Assembly: GCA_965369375.1 (NCBI GenBank)
Contig: CBDUQN010000010.1
Span: 1-57,998, forward strand
Source: CBDUQN01 sp965369375
GTDB taxonomy: Bacteria > Krumholzibacteriota > Krumholzibacteriia > Krumholzibacteriales > Krumholzibacteriaceae
Direction of reading: 5' to 3'
DNA: 57,998 nucleotides
In this document: positions 42,305 to 51,391 of the stretch, one piece after another
Layout of the letters: every line of letters begins with the position of its first letter
Numbering within the stretch: the stretch's first letter is position 1
The notes under the pieces: generated by a model
The model's database searches: none
Seen by the model: only the letters and a program-made list of their open reading frames with translations
What the model was told of the DNA's origin: nothing
Translations under genes and position numbers: made by a program

Positions 42305-43193
42305 GCTCGGCCGAAAGGCGTTCCCTCGTAAGGATTTCGCGCCAGTTGCGCTCGATATCTTCCTCGATACCCGCTATCTCCTCATCGGTGAGGTGGCGGA
42401 AACGCCCCTGCGCCCGTATGTAGTCGACGACCGGGGTAGGCTCGAAGTCCTTCCATACGCTCCACTTCCTCCCGTTGTCGGTCACCTCGAGCATCGGGAA
42501 TATTCTCGTAGTCACCGCCTGCCGCGCCATGGCCACGGACAGCTCAGGCGCCAGCTTCCATCCCGTCGGGCACGGGGCGAATACATGAATGAAGCGGGTT
42601 CCCTTGATATCTTTCGCTTTCTTGAACTTCGCGATGAGATCCTGGGGATACGCGACCGATGTCGTCGCTATATAAGGAATGGAGTGTGCCGCCATAATTT
42701 CGATAATCTTCTTCTTCGGGCGCTTCTTGTAATGCTTCACGGGAGTCGTGGTGGTCCACGCGCCGACCGGAGTCGCGGAGCTCCGTTGAATTCCCGTGTT
42801 CATGTACGCCTCGTTGTCGTAGCAGCAGTAGATGATGTCCTCGTTTCTCTCAGCCGCCCCGGAGAGCGCCTGTATCCCGATGTCGAATGTGCCGCCGTCA
42901 CCCGCCCATGCCATCACGGTCGTCTCGGTGTCGCCGCGCATCACGAGGCCGGCCTTGAGACCCGAAGCGGTCGAGGCCGCCGCCTCGAACGCCGTATGAA
43001 AGATGGGAACCTGGAGCGTCGAGTGGGGAAACGGACCGTCGATAACAGACCAGCAGCACGCGGGAATAACGAGTGCCGTCTTTCGCCCAAGCGCCTTGAG
43101 CGCGAATCGCATCGCCTGTGTCGCACCGCATCCCTGGCAGGCGAGGTGCCCCGGTGTCATAAGCTCGTCTGTCGACATCTCTGGCGGTCTCAT
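42285..43193 (-). CDS. porB: 2-oxoacid:ferredoxin oxidoreductase, beta subunit
   Basis: TPP-binding beta subunit, 302 aa. The [4Fe-4S] ligands are CQGCG at 19-23, a later ACCWS and APCPTGW near 213. The thiamine diphosphate motif is GDGGTFDIGIQAL...YDNEAYMNTG near 98-132. It transfers electrons from oxidative decarboxylation of pyruvate (or another 2-oxoacid) to ferredoxin. Its ATG overlaps the porA stop (ATGA). It closes the porC-gltD/porD-porA-porB operon. Confidence 0.94.
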   Translation of the reverse strand: MRPPEMSTDELMTPGHLACQGCGATQAMRFALKALGRKTALVIPACCWSVIDGPFPHSTLQVPIFHTAFEAAASTASGLKAGLVMRGDTETTVMAWAGDGGTFDIGIQALSGAAERNEDIIYCCYDNEAYMNTGIQRSSATPVGAWTTTTPVKHYKKRPKKKIIEIMAAHSIPYIATTSVAYPQDLIAKFKKAKDIKGTRFIHVFAPCPTGWKLAPELSVAMARQAVTTRIFPMLEVTDNGRKWSVWKDFEPTPVVDYIRAQGRFRHLTDEEIAGIEEDIERNWREILTRERLSAELPGLEP

Positions 43194-44341
43194 TCTTTCA
43201 CCCCAATCCAGTTGATCTCCCTCTCGGGATTCTTGTCATTGATAGCCTTGTCGGCAATTTCACGAATCACCTTCGGCGTCACGTCCCGCCCCCCGAGTCC
43301 CGTGATATATCCGATTATGGGGATATCGGTCCTTCCGTAGAGAGCACTCTTCACTTCCTGGTAGAAAATCCCGTGGTGCCCGAAGGAGATGTTGCGGTCG
43401 ATCACGGCCACCTTTTTCGCGCCCGAGAGCACATCGAACACGTCCTCGAAGGGGAACGGCCGGAATACCCTGACTTTGAGCGAACCGATCTTTATCCCTT
43501 CATCGCGCATCTCATCGATGACGGCGCGGGTCGTGGATGCAACGGTGCCTGATGTGACGAGAATGACTTCCGCGTCATCGCACCGGTACGGTTTGACGAG
43601 TCCGTACCCCCTTCCGAAGTGTTTCTCGAACTCCTTATCCACACTGCGGATCACTTCCCGCGAATCTTCCATCGCCTTCTGTATCATGTAGCGGAGCTCT
43701 AAGTAACTGTCTGGGGAAGCGAGGTTTCCAAAGGAGTGGGGATCATCGACATCGATGCGAATATCTGTTTCATACGGCGGGAGAAAGGGACGAACCTGAT
43801 CGGCCTCGAGGATATCGACGATCTCGAACGTATGGGACAGAAAAAAGGCGTCGAGAACGATCATTACCGGCAGCTTGACGGTTTCCGCTATCTTGAAGCC
43901 CTGTATAATCGTATCCTGCGTCTCCTGGTTGCTTTCGCAGTAGATCTGCAGCCAGCCGACGTCACGCTGCGAGAGCGAATCGTTCTGATCGGTCCAGATG
44001 CTCCACGGGGGTCCGACGGCCCTGTTTATGTTGGCGAGCACGATCGGAAGACGGGCGCCGACGGCCCAGTGGAGTATCTCATGCATGAGCAAAAGACCCT
44101 GCGCCGAGGTGGCCGTGAAGGTCCTCACCCCTGCAACCGACGCTCCCACGCACGCCGTCATGGCGCTATGTTCCGACTCGACCTTGATGAACTCGGCATC
44201 GATCTCGCCGTTCGCACACATCTCGCTGAGCAGCTCCACCACCTGCGTCTGCGGCGTTATCGGGTAGGCCGAGATGACCTTGACGTCGGACGCGCGCACG
44301 CCGTAGCTCACGGCGTGATTTCCCATGATTACCTTTTTCAT
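43190..44341 (-). CDS. porA: 2-oxoacid:ferredoxin oxidoreductase, alpha subunit
   Basis: Alpha subunit, 383 aa. The pyrimidine domain starts MKKVIMGNHAVSYGVRASDVKVISAYPITPQTQVVELLSEM and has VESEHSAMTACVGAS and TSAQGLLLMHEILHWAVGARLPIVLANINRAVGPPWSIWTDQND; domain II ends PFPFEDVFDVLSGAKKVAVIDRN. These fit pyruvate:ferredoxin oxidoreductase rather than the 2-oxoglutarate enzyme, but substrate cannot be fixed by eye. The start at 44341 overlaps the previous stop (ATGA) and follows GAAGGA; a longer in-frame opening lies inside the upstream gene. Confidence 0.94.
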   Translation of the reverse strand: MKKVIMGNHAVSYGVRASDVKVISAYPITPQTQVVELLSEMCANGEIDAEFIKVESEHSAMTACVGASVAGVRTFTATSAQGLLLMHEILHWAVGARLPIVLANINRAVGPPWSIWTDQNDSLSQRDVGWLQIYCESNQETQDTIIQGFKIAETVKLPVMIVLDAFFLSHTFEIVDILEADQVRPFLPPYETDIRIDVDDPHSFGNLASPDSYLELRYMIQKAMEDSREVIRSVDKEFEKHFGRGYGLVKPYRCDDAEVILVTSGTVASTTRAVIDEMRDEGIKIGSLKVRVFRPFPFEDVFDVLSGAKKVAVIDRNISFGHHGIFYQEVKSALYGRTDIPIIGYITGLGGRDVTPKVIREIADKAINDKNPEREINWIGVKE

Positions 44342-46017
44342 TTTCCTTCTTCCCGTGTAGAGATGCAGCTCCGCGGGCACTCGACAACGCACACGAGGCA
44401 GCCCTTGCAGTAATCGTAGTTGATCTCGTACTCGTCTTTTTTCCGAAGAATCGCGACATCGGGACAGAACACCCAGCAGTTGTCACAGTAGTTGCAATTT
44501 CCGCAGGAAAAACACCGGTCCGCCTCACGATGGAGGAGCTCGTCATCGAAACCGGTGTGTATCTCGCGGTATCCCGCAATTATCTCGTCGGCTGCGATCC
44601 GCGGCACGAGCGTCCGCTTCGATCTCGTGAAATAGGCGGTGTTGATATCCTCGATGGCGACGATCTTTTCCTCTTCGGTGTCAGGTGCGGATTTTCCCGT
44701 GAATATACGGTCGATCTTCTCCGCGGCCCTGCGGCCGGCGGCTATCGCCTCGACGACACTCGCCGCGCCCGTCACGACGTCTCCACCCGCGAAAACCTTC
44801 TGCCGGTTCGTCTCTCCGTGTTCACCGGTCGTCTTGATCATATTCCATTCGCACTCTATCTGTGACCCAAGCTCCCCGAGGTCGGCCTGCTCCCCGATCG
44901 CCGGGAAGAGTGAATCCACGCGAAGCGTAAACATCTTGCCCTCGACCGGAACCGGCCTGCGTCTGCCCGATTCATCCGGTTCTCCGAGCTTCATCTCCTG
45001 GAAGACGACTTCCTCGAGCGCCCCGTCTTTTTCCTTGATCTCCACCGGCGTGGCGAGAAAATGGAAGTGCACACCCTCCCGCTCCGCCTCTTCGATCTCG
45101 TCCTTGATAGCCGGCATCTCGTTCATCGTCCTCCGGTAGACGACGGTGACATCGCTCCCCGTACGCCGGGCGCAGCGGGCGACATCCATAGCCGTGTTGC
45201 CTCCCCCGACAACAACGACCTTCCCGCCCGGCTTGACGCGCTCGCCGCCGTTGACCTTTCGTAGAAACTCGAGTCCCGGCTCGATACCGTCACAATCCTC
45301 ACCCTCTATGCCTAACCTTCTGCTCTGCATCAGGCCGATGCCGATAAATATCGCGCTGAATTCTTTCTCGAGCTCTTCGAGGCCCACGTCACGGCCGAGC
45401 GCCGTTCTCGTCTTCACCGAGATGGGACCCGATTCGAGTATCTGGCCGATGACTTTGTCGAGTATGTCGTTGGTGAGCCGGTATTCGGGAATCCCCCAGC
45501 GAAGCACGCCGCCGAGCGCCTTTTCCGCCTCGTAGATCGTCACCGCGTATCCCGCGCGAGCGAGGTAGAAGGCGCACGAAAGGCCGGCGGGCCCGCCGCC
45601 GACAACGGCGATCTTCTCATTCTTCGCAGCCTTTACTGCGTCCATCCAGGAGGGATTCTCCAGGCCCATATCTCCGATCGATCGTTCGATCCCCGGTATG
45701 TTTATCGCCTGATCGAAATCCTTTCGCGTGCACTTTTCCATGCAGGGATGGAAACAGACGCGCCCCGTGATCGACGGCATCGGATTCGAATCGATGATCG
45801 TCCGCCACGCCTCCTCGTACCGTTTCTCGACCACGAGGTAAATGTACCGCTGAATGTTCTCCGCCGTCGGGCACCCGACCTGGCACGGCGCTGTTTTGAA
45901 ATCATAGTAGGGTCTGACATTGCGCCAGGACCCGGTAAGGTTCCACGTCATATCGGCAACCGACATGGCGCAGAGAGGCATATCCCTGTAACTCTTGAAG
46001 ACGATCTTTTCGCCCAT
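44338..46017 (-). CDS. GltD-like flavoprotein fused to a PorD-type ferredoxin
   Basis: About 559 aa. Residues 40-130 form an N-terminal iron-sulfur helical domain (CQVGC...CFHPCMEKC). An FAD domain (VVGGGPAGLSCAFYLARAGYAVTIYEAEKALGGVLRWGIPEYRL) and an NAD(P)H domain (VVVVGGGNTAMDVARCARRTGSDVTVVYRR) follow, like glutamate synthase beta subunit GltD. The C-terminus is a 2[4Fe-4S] ferredoxin (CFSCGNCNYCDNCWVFCP...CKGCLVCVVECP), which replaces the separate delta subunit of por complexes. The fusion suggests electron exchange between ferredoxin and NAD(P)H on the complex. ATG 46017 follows GGAGGG. Confidence 0.9.
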   Translation of the reverse strand: MGEKIVFKSYRDMPLCAMSVADMTWNLTGSWRNVRPYYDFKTAPCQVGCPTAENIQRYIYLVVEKRYEEAWRTIIDSNPMPSITGRVCFHPCMEKCTRKDFDQAINIPGIERSIGDMGLENPSWMDAVKAAKNEKIAVVGGGPAGLSCAFYLARAGYAVTIYEAEKALGGVLRWGIPEYRLTNDILDKVIGQILESGPISVKTRTALGRDVGLEELEKEFSAIFIGIGLMQSRRLGIEGEDCDGIEPGLEFLRKVNGGERVKPGGKVVVVGGGNTAMDVARCARRTGSDVTVVYRRTMNEMPAIKDEIEEAEREGVHFHFLATPVEIKEKDGALEEVVFQEMKLGEPDESGRRRPVPVEGKMFTLRVDSLFPAIGEQADLGELGSQIECEWNMIKTTGEHGETNRQKVFAGGDVVTGAASVVEAIAAGRRAAEKIDRIFTGKSAPDTEEEKIVAIEDINTAYFTRSKRTLVPRIAADEIIAGYREIHTGFDDELLHREADRCFSCGNCNYCDNCWVFCPDVAILRKKDEYEINYDYCKGCLVCVVECPRSCISTREEGK

Positions 46018-46101
46018 GTGCCCTCCAGCCTTATCCGTCACGGTTCAATCCGTGTAGCTTCGAACCGCGCCCAATCCATTCCCGCCTGCAGAACATAACG
46101 A

Positions 46102-46671
46102 TCAGGAAACTATCGTGACACTGCTGAAAGCTTCCTCGGTCGCCTTTCTGTTGTTCTCCTTCTTCAGTGGAACAAACTCTTCCACGGCTTCGAGAACCGC
46201 TTCGAGGCCGACGAGTTTCGTGGCTCCGGCAAACGCCCCGAGGATGGCCGTATTGACGATCGGCGTCACTCTCGATCCGAGACCGTACTTGATCGCTATC
46301 GAATTGGCGTCGACGGTAGCTATATGGTATTTCTCTACGAGGTCCTTACTCTCGACCGGCCGGTTCGTATTGATGATTATCCAGCCGCCCTCTTTCAGGC
46401 CCCCCGTTATATTCACCGAATCTATGAGCACGGGGTCGAGCACGATCAGGTGGTCCGGCTCGTAGATCTCGCAGCGTTCCCGTATCTCCCCGCCCGAAAT
46501 ACGCGTGAACGAAACAACCGGCGCCCCTCGCCGTTCGACACCGAATGCGGGGAACGCCTGGACATACTTTCCCTCTCGGAAAAAAGAATCTGCGAGGATT
46601 TCCGAAGCGATAACGGCCCCCTGGCCGCCTCGGCCATGGGTTCTGATCTCGATCATGCCCTCTTTGTTCAT
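46102..46671 (-). CDS. porC: 2-oxoacid:ferredoxin oxidoreductase, gamma subunit
   Basis: Gamma subunit, 189 aa, first gene of the operon. It starts MNKEGMIEIRTHGRGGQGAVIASEILADSFFREGKYVQAFPAFGVERRGAPVVSFTRIS, the family hallmark, and carries GLKEGGWIIINTNRP and PIVNTAILGAFAGATKLVGLEAVLEAV. It has a GGAG ribosome site and a promoter about 85 bp upstream. The next gene follows after 84 bp. Confidence 0.94.
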   Translation of the reverse strand: MNKEGMIEIRTHGRGGQGAVIASEILADSFFREGKYVQAFPAFGVERRGAPVVSFTRISGGEIRERCEIYEPDHLIVLDPVLIDSVNITGGLKEGGWIIINTNRPVESKDLVEKYHIATVDANSIAIKYGLGSRVTPIVNTAILGAFAGATKLVGLEAVLEAVEEFVPLKKENNRKATEEAFSSVTIVS

Positions 46672-46754
46672 CGTAACTCCAATATTCTAAACGGATAACA
46701 CTCCCGTCGATCAGGAAAACCGGCCCGCCACGGACAGGAATCATCCCCTGGGCG

Positions 46755-46783
46755 AGCCTACCCGTTCAACGTCCCATGGTCAA
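46755..46783 (-). promoter_or_regulatory. Promoter of the por operon
   Basis: On the minus strand, TTGACC (46783-46778), 17 bp spacer, TAGGCT (46760-46755). The -35 and spacing match the rpsF and rrf2 promoters; the -10 is weaker. Confidence 0.55.
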
Positions 46784-46881
46784 GCCTTTTTTGTTATCTC
46801 TGATAATTTAATCTTTAACAGTATTCGATGCAAGCAAATAGAGGAGAAATTATCAAGATATATCTAATTAATTTTGATAAA

Positions 46882-46955
46882 TACGCCCAGGAGGACTCGA
46901 ACCCCCAACCTTCTGGTCCGTAGCCAGACGCTCTATCCAATTGAGCTATGGGCGC
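46882..46955 (-). tRNA. tRNA-Arg (ACG), CCA not encoded
   Basis: A 74 nt cloverleaf. Anticodon stem TCTGG/CCAGA holds loop CTACGGA, anticodon ACG, the substrate of TadA. Acceptor GCGCCCA pairs with TGGGCGT, leaving a G1-U72 wobble, and the 3' end continues ATTT instead of CCA. All other tRNA genes in the window encode CCA, so this one depends on CCA-adding enzyme. Confidence 0.9.
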
Positions 46956-46966
46956 ATGCATTCTCT

Positions 46967-47395
46967 TTAAAACCCGTTAATCGGTCGATCCGGAACGTGC
47001 GTGCCCGCCCCTTCTCCACCTGCCTGTCTTCCTGACGGCGGCGCCTGAGGCCTTGTTCTCGCCCCGAGCGGTTCCTTCGCTTCGAGTGAAAGCTCGATGC
47101 CGCCGATAACCGCGGCAATCAAATTGTAGATCAGCACACAGATGGTAACACCGATAGTGCCGAAGACGGCGTAGAAGAACGCTATGACCGGGATCATCAA
47201 AAGCCCGAACCGCTGGAGCAGGAGAAAATCTTCCCCGATGGTCGCTTCGCCGATGTCACTGGCGAGGAAGCCGATTCCGGAGAGGAGAATGGCGTAGAAA
47301 ACGGCGATCACGATTCCGATAACAAGAAAGATAACAAACGAAATCTTTACAACGGGCCAGAGCGGAAATTTCTTGATCTCATACGTTCTTTTCAC
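46967..47395 (-). CDS. Small membrane protein, possibly DUF3566-like
   Basis: A 142 aa protein. MKRTYEIKKFPLWPVVKISFVIFLVIGIVIAVFYAILLS forms a basic N-terminus and the first helix, a short loop (GEATIGEDFLLLQRFGLLM) follows, and a second hydrophobic segment (FFYAVFGTIGVTICVLIYNLIAAVIGGIELSLE) leads to a Pro/Gly-rich cytoplasmic tail. The layout resembles DUF3566 two-helix proteins. The function is unknown. GTG start with AAAGGAG upstream. It ends 12 bp before tRNA-Arg and may be co-transcribed with it. Confidence 0.65.
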   Translation of the reverse strand: MKRTYEIKKFPLWPVVKISFVIFLVIGIVIAVFYAILLSGIGFLASDIGEATIGEDFLLLQRFGLLMIPVIAFFYAVFGTIGVTICVLIYNLIAAVIGGIELSLEAKEPLGARTRPQAPPSGRQAGGEGAGTHVPDRPINGF

Positions 47396-47434
47396 GGTTA
47401 CTCCTTTGAAGCGGCCGCATATTCAACCGAAACA

Positions 47435-47464
47435 ATTGTATGAGTTCGCGCGTCAATCGGTCAA
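47435..47464 (-). promoter_or_regulatory. Promoter of the small membrane protein gene
   Basis: On the minus strand, TTGACC (47464-47459), 18 bp spacer and TACAAT (47440-47435), 40 bp upstream of the GTG start. Both boxes are good. Confidence 0.55.
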
Positions 47465-47494
47465 TAGAGACGTTATCGCTTCTTCTCTATAATA

Positions 47495-47592
<98 letters not shown>

Positions 47593-47617
47593 GCGCTGCC
47601 TTCCATTTGTTTACGTA

Positions 47618-47706
47618 TGGCGGAGGGCGAGGGATTCGAACCCCCAAGGGCGAAACCGCCCGGCGGATTTCAAATCCGCTGCCTTACCAGTTAGGACTAG
47701 CCCTCC
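47618..47706 (-). tRNA. tRNA-Ser (TGA)
   Basis: An 89 nt class II tRNA. Acceptor GGAGGGC/GCCCTCC, discriminator G, CCA encoded. Anticodon stem GCGGA/TCCGC holds loop TTTGAAA, anticodon TGA. The variable arm is GGGCG-gttt-CGCCC. The D-arm (GTCC...AGGC) pairs only weakly. With CGA, GGA and GCT this completes the serine set within 9 kb. Confidence 0.93.
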
Positions 47707-47877
47707 GCGTCATCCTCGCTGGAATCTCGTCTGGAATTTGAATCCGGAAATCTTCAATCGCGCCAATCCGGATCTGGTATCCATATCATATTCGATTGAC
47801 CCAGACGACGCAAGCCAAGAACTGTGTTCTTATCACTTCTTCAGGCACAGAGTCAATAATGAATTTGCCACTAGAAG

Positions 47878-47897
47878 TCATATCTCTTAAGATATGA
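47878..47897. other. 8-bp inverted repeat
   Basis: TCATATCT and AGATATGA flank a 4 nt centre. It lies in the 259 bp between the glycosyltransferase stop and tRNA-Ser(TGA), in AT-rich surroundings and without a T-run. It could be an operator or a weak terminator stem. Nothing else is seen in this gap. Confidence 0.35.
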
Positions 47898-47965
47898 GCC
47901 GAAAGGCGCCCATCCATGAGAAGACATGCCATAGATAGACTCGGAGCAAGTAAATGTCAGGATTT

Positions 47966-49231
47966 CTAGCCATCACCGCCGCGCGATGAAATCTTTGAGG
48001 AATCCCGGCCGAAAAGACCGCGCAGCTTCAATCTCCAGGCAAGGTAGTACCGCCAGCCGTAACCGCCGAGGGCGTTTGTCCACAAGAGACGGAACCTTTC
48101 GTAACGGCTGAGAGGAGGATCGCTGAGGGCATCTCGATACATTTTTTCGAGACGCCTCGCGCCCGCCATATACTCGTAATTCTCCATCGCGTACCGCCGG
48201 GCGAAATCGGATAGGAAGTCACGCTTCGACTCATCATTCATGATGAGATCTATGGCATCAGCCAGCCTGTGAGGATCAACGGCGCTCTTTACGTTTCTGC
48301 CTGCAAAATTATGATACTGGAGCTCTTCCACTTTCTCCGGTTCGACGACTCCTGCAAATCCATTCTCCCCTACGATGAGTGTCGGTTTCCCGCACGCCAT
48401 CCCCTCGATTGCACTGCGCCCGATACCGAGGACGATATCGGACCATGACAAGAACCGCGCCGGATCCTCAACGGGACCGAGCAGCCGGATCACCTCTCGT
48501 CCGAGATCATTGTTGACGCCTTCGCATATTTTTCTTAGTTCATGAAAAAGAGCTCCATCTCCCGCAATCCCCAGCAAAACGTCCCGTCGCCGGGATGCAA
48601 GTATCCTCACCGCCTCTACGGCGTTTCGAAGAGAGCCCATCTTGATGGAAACTATCCTGCTCATGAATGCGATTTTCCAGGGCGAATCCGGAAGATTTCT
48701 CTCTGCGGAAAAATCAGTGTGATCGATCCCGGGATAGAACTCGTCGAGATCGATACGGTTGGGAAGCACGATCATCTCCCGGGGACAACCCCTGAAGAAA
48801 GGAGCGCCTTGATCCAGAAATTCTTTTGCCACGAAGACGACCCTCCCGGGATAGGCGGGAAACGGCCTCGTGAACAGGAACCAGACAGCGGTGAACACGA
48901 CCGGGATATTCATGCGTGGCGCGGCAAAGAGTGACAGGAGATACGAATGATGGTGAAATGCATGAACGACATCGATCGAATAGTTCCGTAAAGCGTCATT
49001 GAGTATTTTGTACGCTTTCAGATTGAGAAGGTCCATGGACGGAAGGAAGGGATGATGCGGGGCGGTTATCGTTTCTATCCCCGCTTCACGCAACCGGGTT
49101 TCATGGATTGCATCGCTCTTCGTGAAGAAGAAAACATCATGTCCCAGGTTCTTGAGACCTCTGGCGAGCGTCATCGATGTATTGGGAGCGCCCCCGAGAC
49201 TGAGCCATGGATAACAAACGAGGATTCTCAT
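47966..49231 (-). CDS. GT4-family glycosyltransferase
   Basis: A 421 aa GT-B glycosyltransferase. It starts MRILVCYPWLSLGGAPNTSMTLARGLKNLGHDVFFFTKSD with the usual GGA nucleotide loop and has IAFMSRIVSIKMGSLRNAVEAVRIL opening the second domain. GRSAIEGMACGKPTLIVGENGFAGVVEPEK carries the conserved glutamate, but the E-x7-E motif is not complete. The C-terminal 60 residues are a basic amphipathic extension. Donor and acceptor are unknown. It stands between tRNA genes and the protease gene with no other glycan genes beside it. Confidence 0.8.
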   Translation of the reverse strand: MRILVCYPWLSLGGAPNTSMTLARGLKNLGHDVFFFTKSDAIHETRLREAGIETITAPHHPFLPSMDLLNLKAYKILNDALRNYSIDVVHAFHHHSYLLSLFAAPRMNIPVVFTAVWFLFTRPFPAYPGRVVFVAKEFLDQGAPFFRGCPREMIVLPNRIDLDEFYPGIDHTDFSAERNLPDSPWKIAFMSRIVSIKMGSLRNAVEAVRILASRRRDVLLGIAGDGALFHELRKICEGVNNDLGREVIRLLGPVEDPARFLSWSDIVLGIGRSAIEGMACGKPTLIVGENGFAGVVEPEKVEELQYHNFAGRNVKSAVDPHRLADAIDLIMNDESKRDFLSDFARRYAMENYEYMAGARRLEKMYRDALSDPPLSRYERFRLLWTNALGGYGWRYYLAWRLKLRGLFGRDSSKISSRGGDG

Positions 49232-49342
49232 ATTTCACGCAACTGAAATGTCGGCGATAGATTCAATTGATATGCTCTTCAAGCACGCTCCGTAAATAGC
49301 ATAACGGCGGTAAGGCGTAAAGGCAAAATATAGTGCACACGC

Positions 49343-50260
49343 TCATTCAGTCGCCCATTCCTCGAGCTTTCTCCTGCCTCTGCGGCGCTTGACAACATAA
49401 GCGAGAATGAAGAGAAGAGCGAAACCGAGCCAGTACGGAGAGGCCTGCACGAATGTGCCGGCGGTCCGGTACTTTGCGTTCATTATGTCATAGAAGCGCG
49501 CCGAGTACTCCACAGGCGTTTCTCCGAAGGTCAAAACGAACGCTCTATCGAAGTCGGCGAGATCCCTCGCGAAGGCGGTGAGCGTCACGAGGTCTTGCCG
49601 ATTATCGCGAAACAGCATATCGACTGCCACATAACTCAGCTGGTATGCAAGGGCCGCATCGTCCGACAGCGGGGGAAACCCGCCCTCGAGCTCGTCGAGA
49701 TAGGGCATCCGCTTTCTCCATACGGATCTCATCAGACTCCACTGATCCGAAAAGCCCCATTCGTGTGACTGGATCATCGCGAGTCCCTCTGCAAACCATG
49801 TAGGGCACGGCGCCCCATCGAGCCGCTGTGCGAGAAGCAGATGGGAAAGTTCGTGCCGCACTACCGTCTCGAGCGGTCTCGACGCGCGAAGCACGACCGG
49901 AACGTTTATGCCGATCACACGGTGCCGTGAATTGCTGAATGCGGCGCTCCACTCTGGAAGCATTCCGCGGTGAAAGCGCCGATACGATTCGTCGTCCGGA
50001 GCAAGGAGCACATCCATCGTATCGATCCGCTCGAGTCCCAGCTCAACCGCCATCTCTTGTGCCGCCTCACCGATGATTCTTTCCACCGCCTCGGACATCC
50101 TTTCGAGACGAGGCGGATAATGGAAACGGACCGGGCTTGTGCGGGCGAGCCGCGATGTGAAATCTTCCGGGACATCAACAGCATGGAGATTCGATTGAAC
50201 CAGCACCGCTGCAACGAGAATCAGAAGACCGCCGATACGGGACCCCGGCGTTCGCATCAC
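49343..50260 (-). CDS. Membrane-anchored gluzincin metalloprotease (peptidase MA-like)
   Basis: A 305 aa protein with a signal peptide (about 1-27, ending LHAVDV) and a C-terminal transmembrane helix (YWLGFALLFILAYVV) before a basic tail, so the catalytic domain should be periplasmic. The zinc motif HELSH (136-140) and the downstream glutamate in WFAEGLAMIQS (Glu158) match peptidase MA-like gluzincins. Substrates are unknown. Its GTG or following ATG start overlaps the mnmA stop (TGATG), with GGAGGAGG 7 to 10 nt upstream. Confidence 0.85.
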   Translation of the reverse strand: MMRTPGSRIGGLLILVAAVLVQSNLHAVDVPEDFTSRLARTSPVRFHYPPRLERMSEAVERIIGEAAQEMAVELGLERIDTMDVLLAPDDESYRRFHRGMLPEWSAAFSNSRHRVIGINVPVVLRASRPLETVVRHELSHLLLAQRLDGAPCPTWFAEGLAMIQSHEWGFSDQWSLMRSVWRKRMPYLDELEGGFPPLSDDAALAYQLSYVAVDMLFRDNRQDLVTLTAFARDLADFDRAFVLTFGETPVEYSARFYDIMNAKYRTAGTFVQASPYWLGFALLFILAYVVKRRRGRRKLEEWATE

Positions 50261-51375
50261 TGCGTTTCCTCCTCCACCCGATCGATTATGCCTCCACCCA
50301 CCACGACATCCCCCTCGTAGAGGACGAGTGATTGCCCCGGCGTGACGGCTCTCTGCGGTTCGGCGAACCTGACGGCGAGAGCGCCGCGTAATCGCTGCGC
50401 GGATTCTATATCGGCGGGACCGTGACGGTACCGTATTTTCGCCGCGTAACGGCCGTCGGGAGTGAAACGGCGGAGCTTCACATTCCTGCAGACGGCGATC
50501 CGTGAATAGAGCTCCTTATTCGGCGCCAGCACGATTCTGTTGCCTCGTGCGTCGATCCGCTTCACGTAGAGCGGACCCGCCCCGGATATCCCGAATCCCC
50601 GCCGCTGACCGATGGTATAATATGAAATCCCCTTGTGGATTCCAAGAACGTTTCCTTTTGAATCAACTATTTCGCCCGGTTCCGGCACGAGGCGGTCTCC
50701 TAGGAACCGATGCAGATCGGCATCGGGCAGAAAACAGACATCCTGACTCTCCGATTTCTCCGATGCCTCGTAGCCGAAGCGGGAGACGAGCTCGAGCACG
50801 TCACGTTTTCGCACCTCCCCGAGCGGGAATACTGTCCGGCGAAGGAGCGATACGGGAACGCGATAGAGAAAATATGACTGGTCTTTCTTCCGGTCGATCG
50901 CCCGCGCGAGAAAAATTCTTCCTCCATGCCCTAGCGCGAGACGGGCATAGTGTCCGGTCGCTATCAGCTCGAAACCGAGCCAGTCGGCGACGCGGGCAAG
51001 CGCGGGAAATTTGACCTTCTCGTTGCACCTGATACACGGATTAGGCGTCCTGCCTCTGCGATACTCTTCGATAAAATTACCGATCACCACATCTCTGAAC
51101 TCATCCTCGACATCGACGAGGTGGTGCTGAATGCCGAGTCGTTTGCACACATCGCTCGCTCTGCGAAGCGACCGCTCGCTGCAACAGGCCCGCTCGTGCG
51201 TATCTGAAGCCGCGTAGCAGAAAAAGCGAAGCGTGACACCGAGCACGCGGTATCCCTGCTCGCGAAGCGTGAGGGCGGCGGCGCTGCTATCGACACCACC
51301 GCTCATCCCGACGACAACACCCGCGCCGTCGTTTCCGCTACTGAGGGCATAATCCGAGCGCTTGCCGGTCATCAT
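50257..51375 (-). CDS. mnmA: tRNA-specific 2-thiouridylase MnmA
   Basis: Makes 2-thiouridine at position 34 of Glu, Gln and Lys tRNAs. The 372 aa protein has the PP-loop GMSGGVDSS at 23-31, TPNPCIRCNEKVKF with the first catalytic cysteine near 113, and SESQDVCFLP with the second near 213. It is followed by the GDIVDSKGNVLGIHKGISYYTIGQRRG-like segment (here GEIVDSKGNVLG...) and a C-terminal beta-barrel. It lies 16 bp after iscS, the sulfur donor. Confidence 0.95.
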   Translation of the reverse strand: MMTGKRSDYALSSGNDGAGVVVGMSGGVDSSAAALTLREQGYRVLGVTLRFFCYAASDTHERACCSERSLRRASDVCKRLGIQHHLVDVEDEFRDVVIGNFIEEYRRGRTPNPCIRCNEKVKFPALARVADWLGFELIATGHYARLALGHGGRIFLARAIDRKKDQSYFLYRVPVSLLRRTVFPLGEVRKRDVLELVSRFGYEASEKSESQDVCFLPDADLHRFLGDRLVPEPGEIVDSKGNVLGIHKGISYYTIGQRRGFGISGAGPLYVKRIDARGNRIVLAPNKELYSRIAVCRNVKLRRFTPDGRYAAKIRYRHGPADIESAQRLRGALAVRFAEPQRAVTPGQSLVLYEGDVVVGGGIIDRVEEETQ

Positions 51376-51391
51376 TACCTGGACCTGTTTT

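Noticed and set aside
47618..47706. Possible selenocysteine tRNA, since selA is in the window and the plus strand shows TCA in the anticodon loop
   Set aside because: The T-loop, CCA end and acceptor direction are on the minus strand, where the anticodon is TGA (serine). The acceptor-T length is normal.
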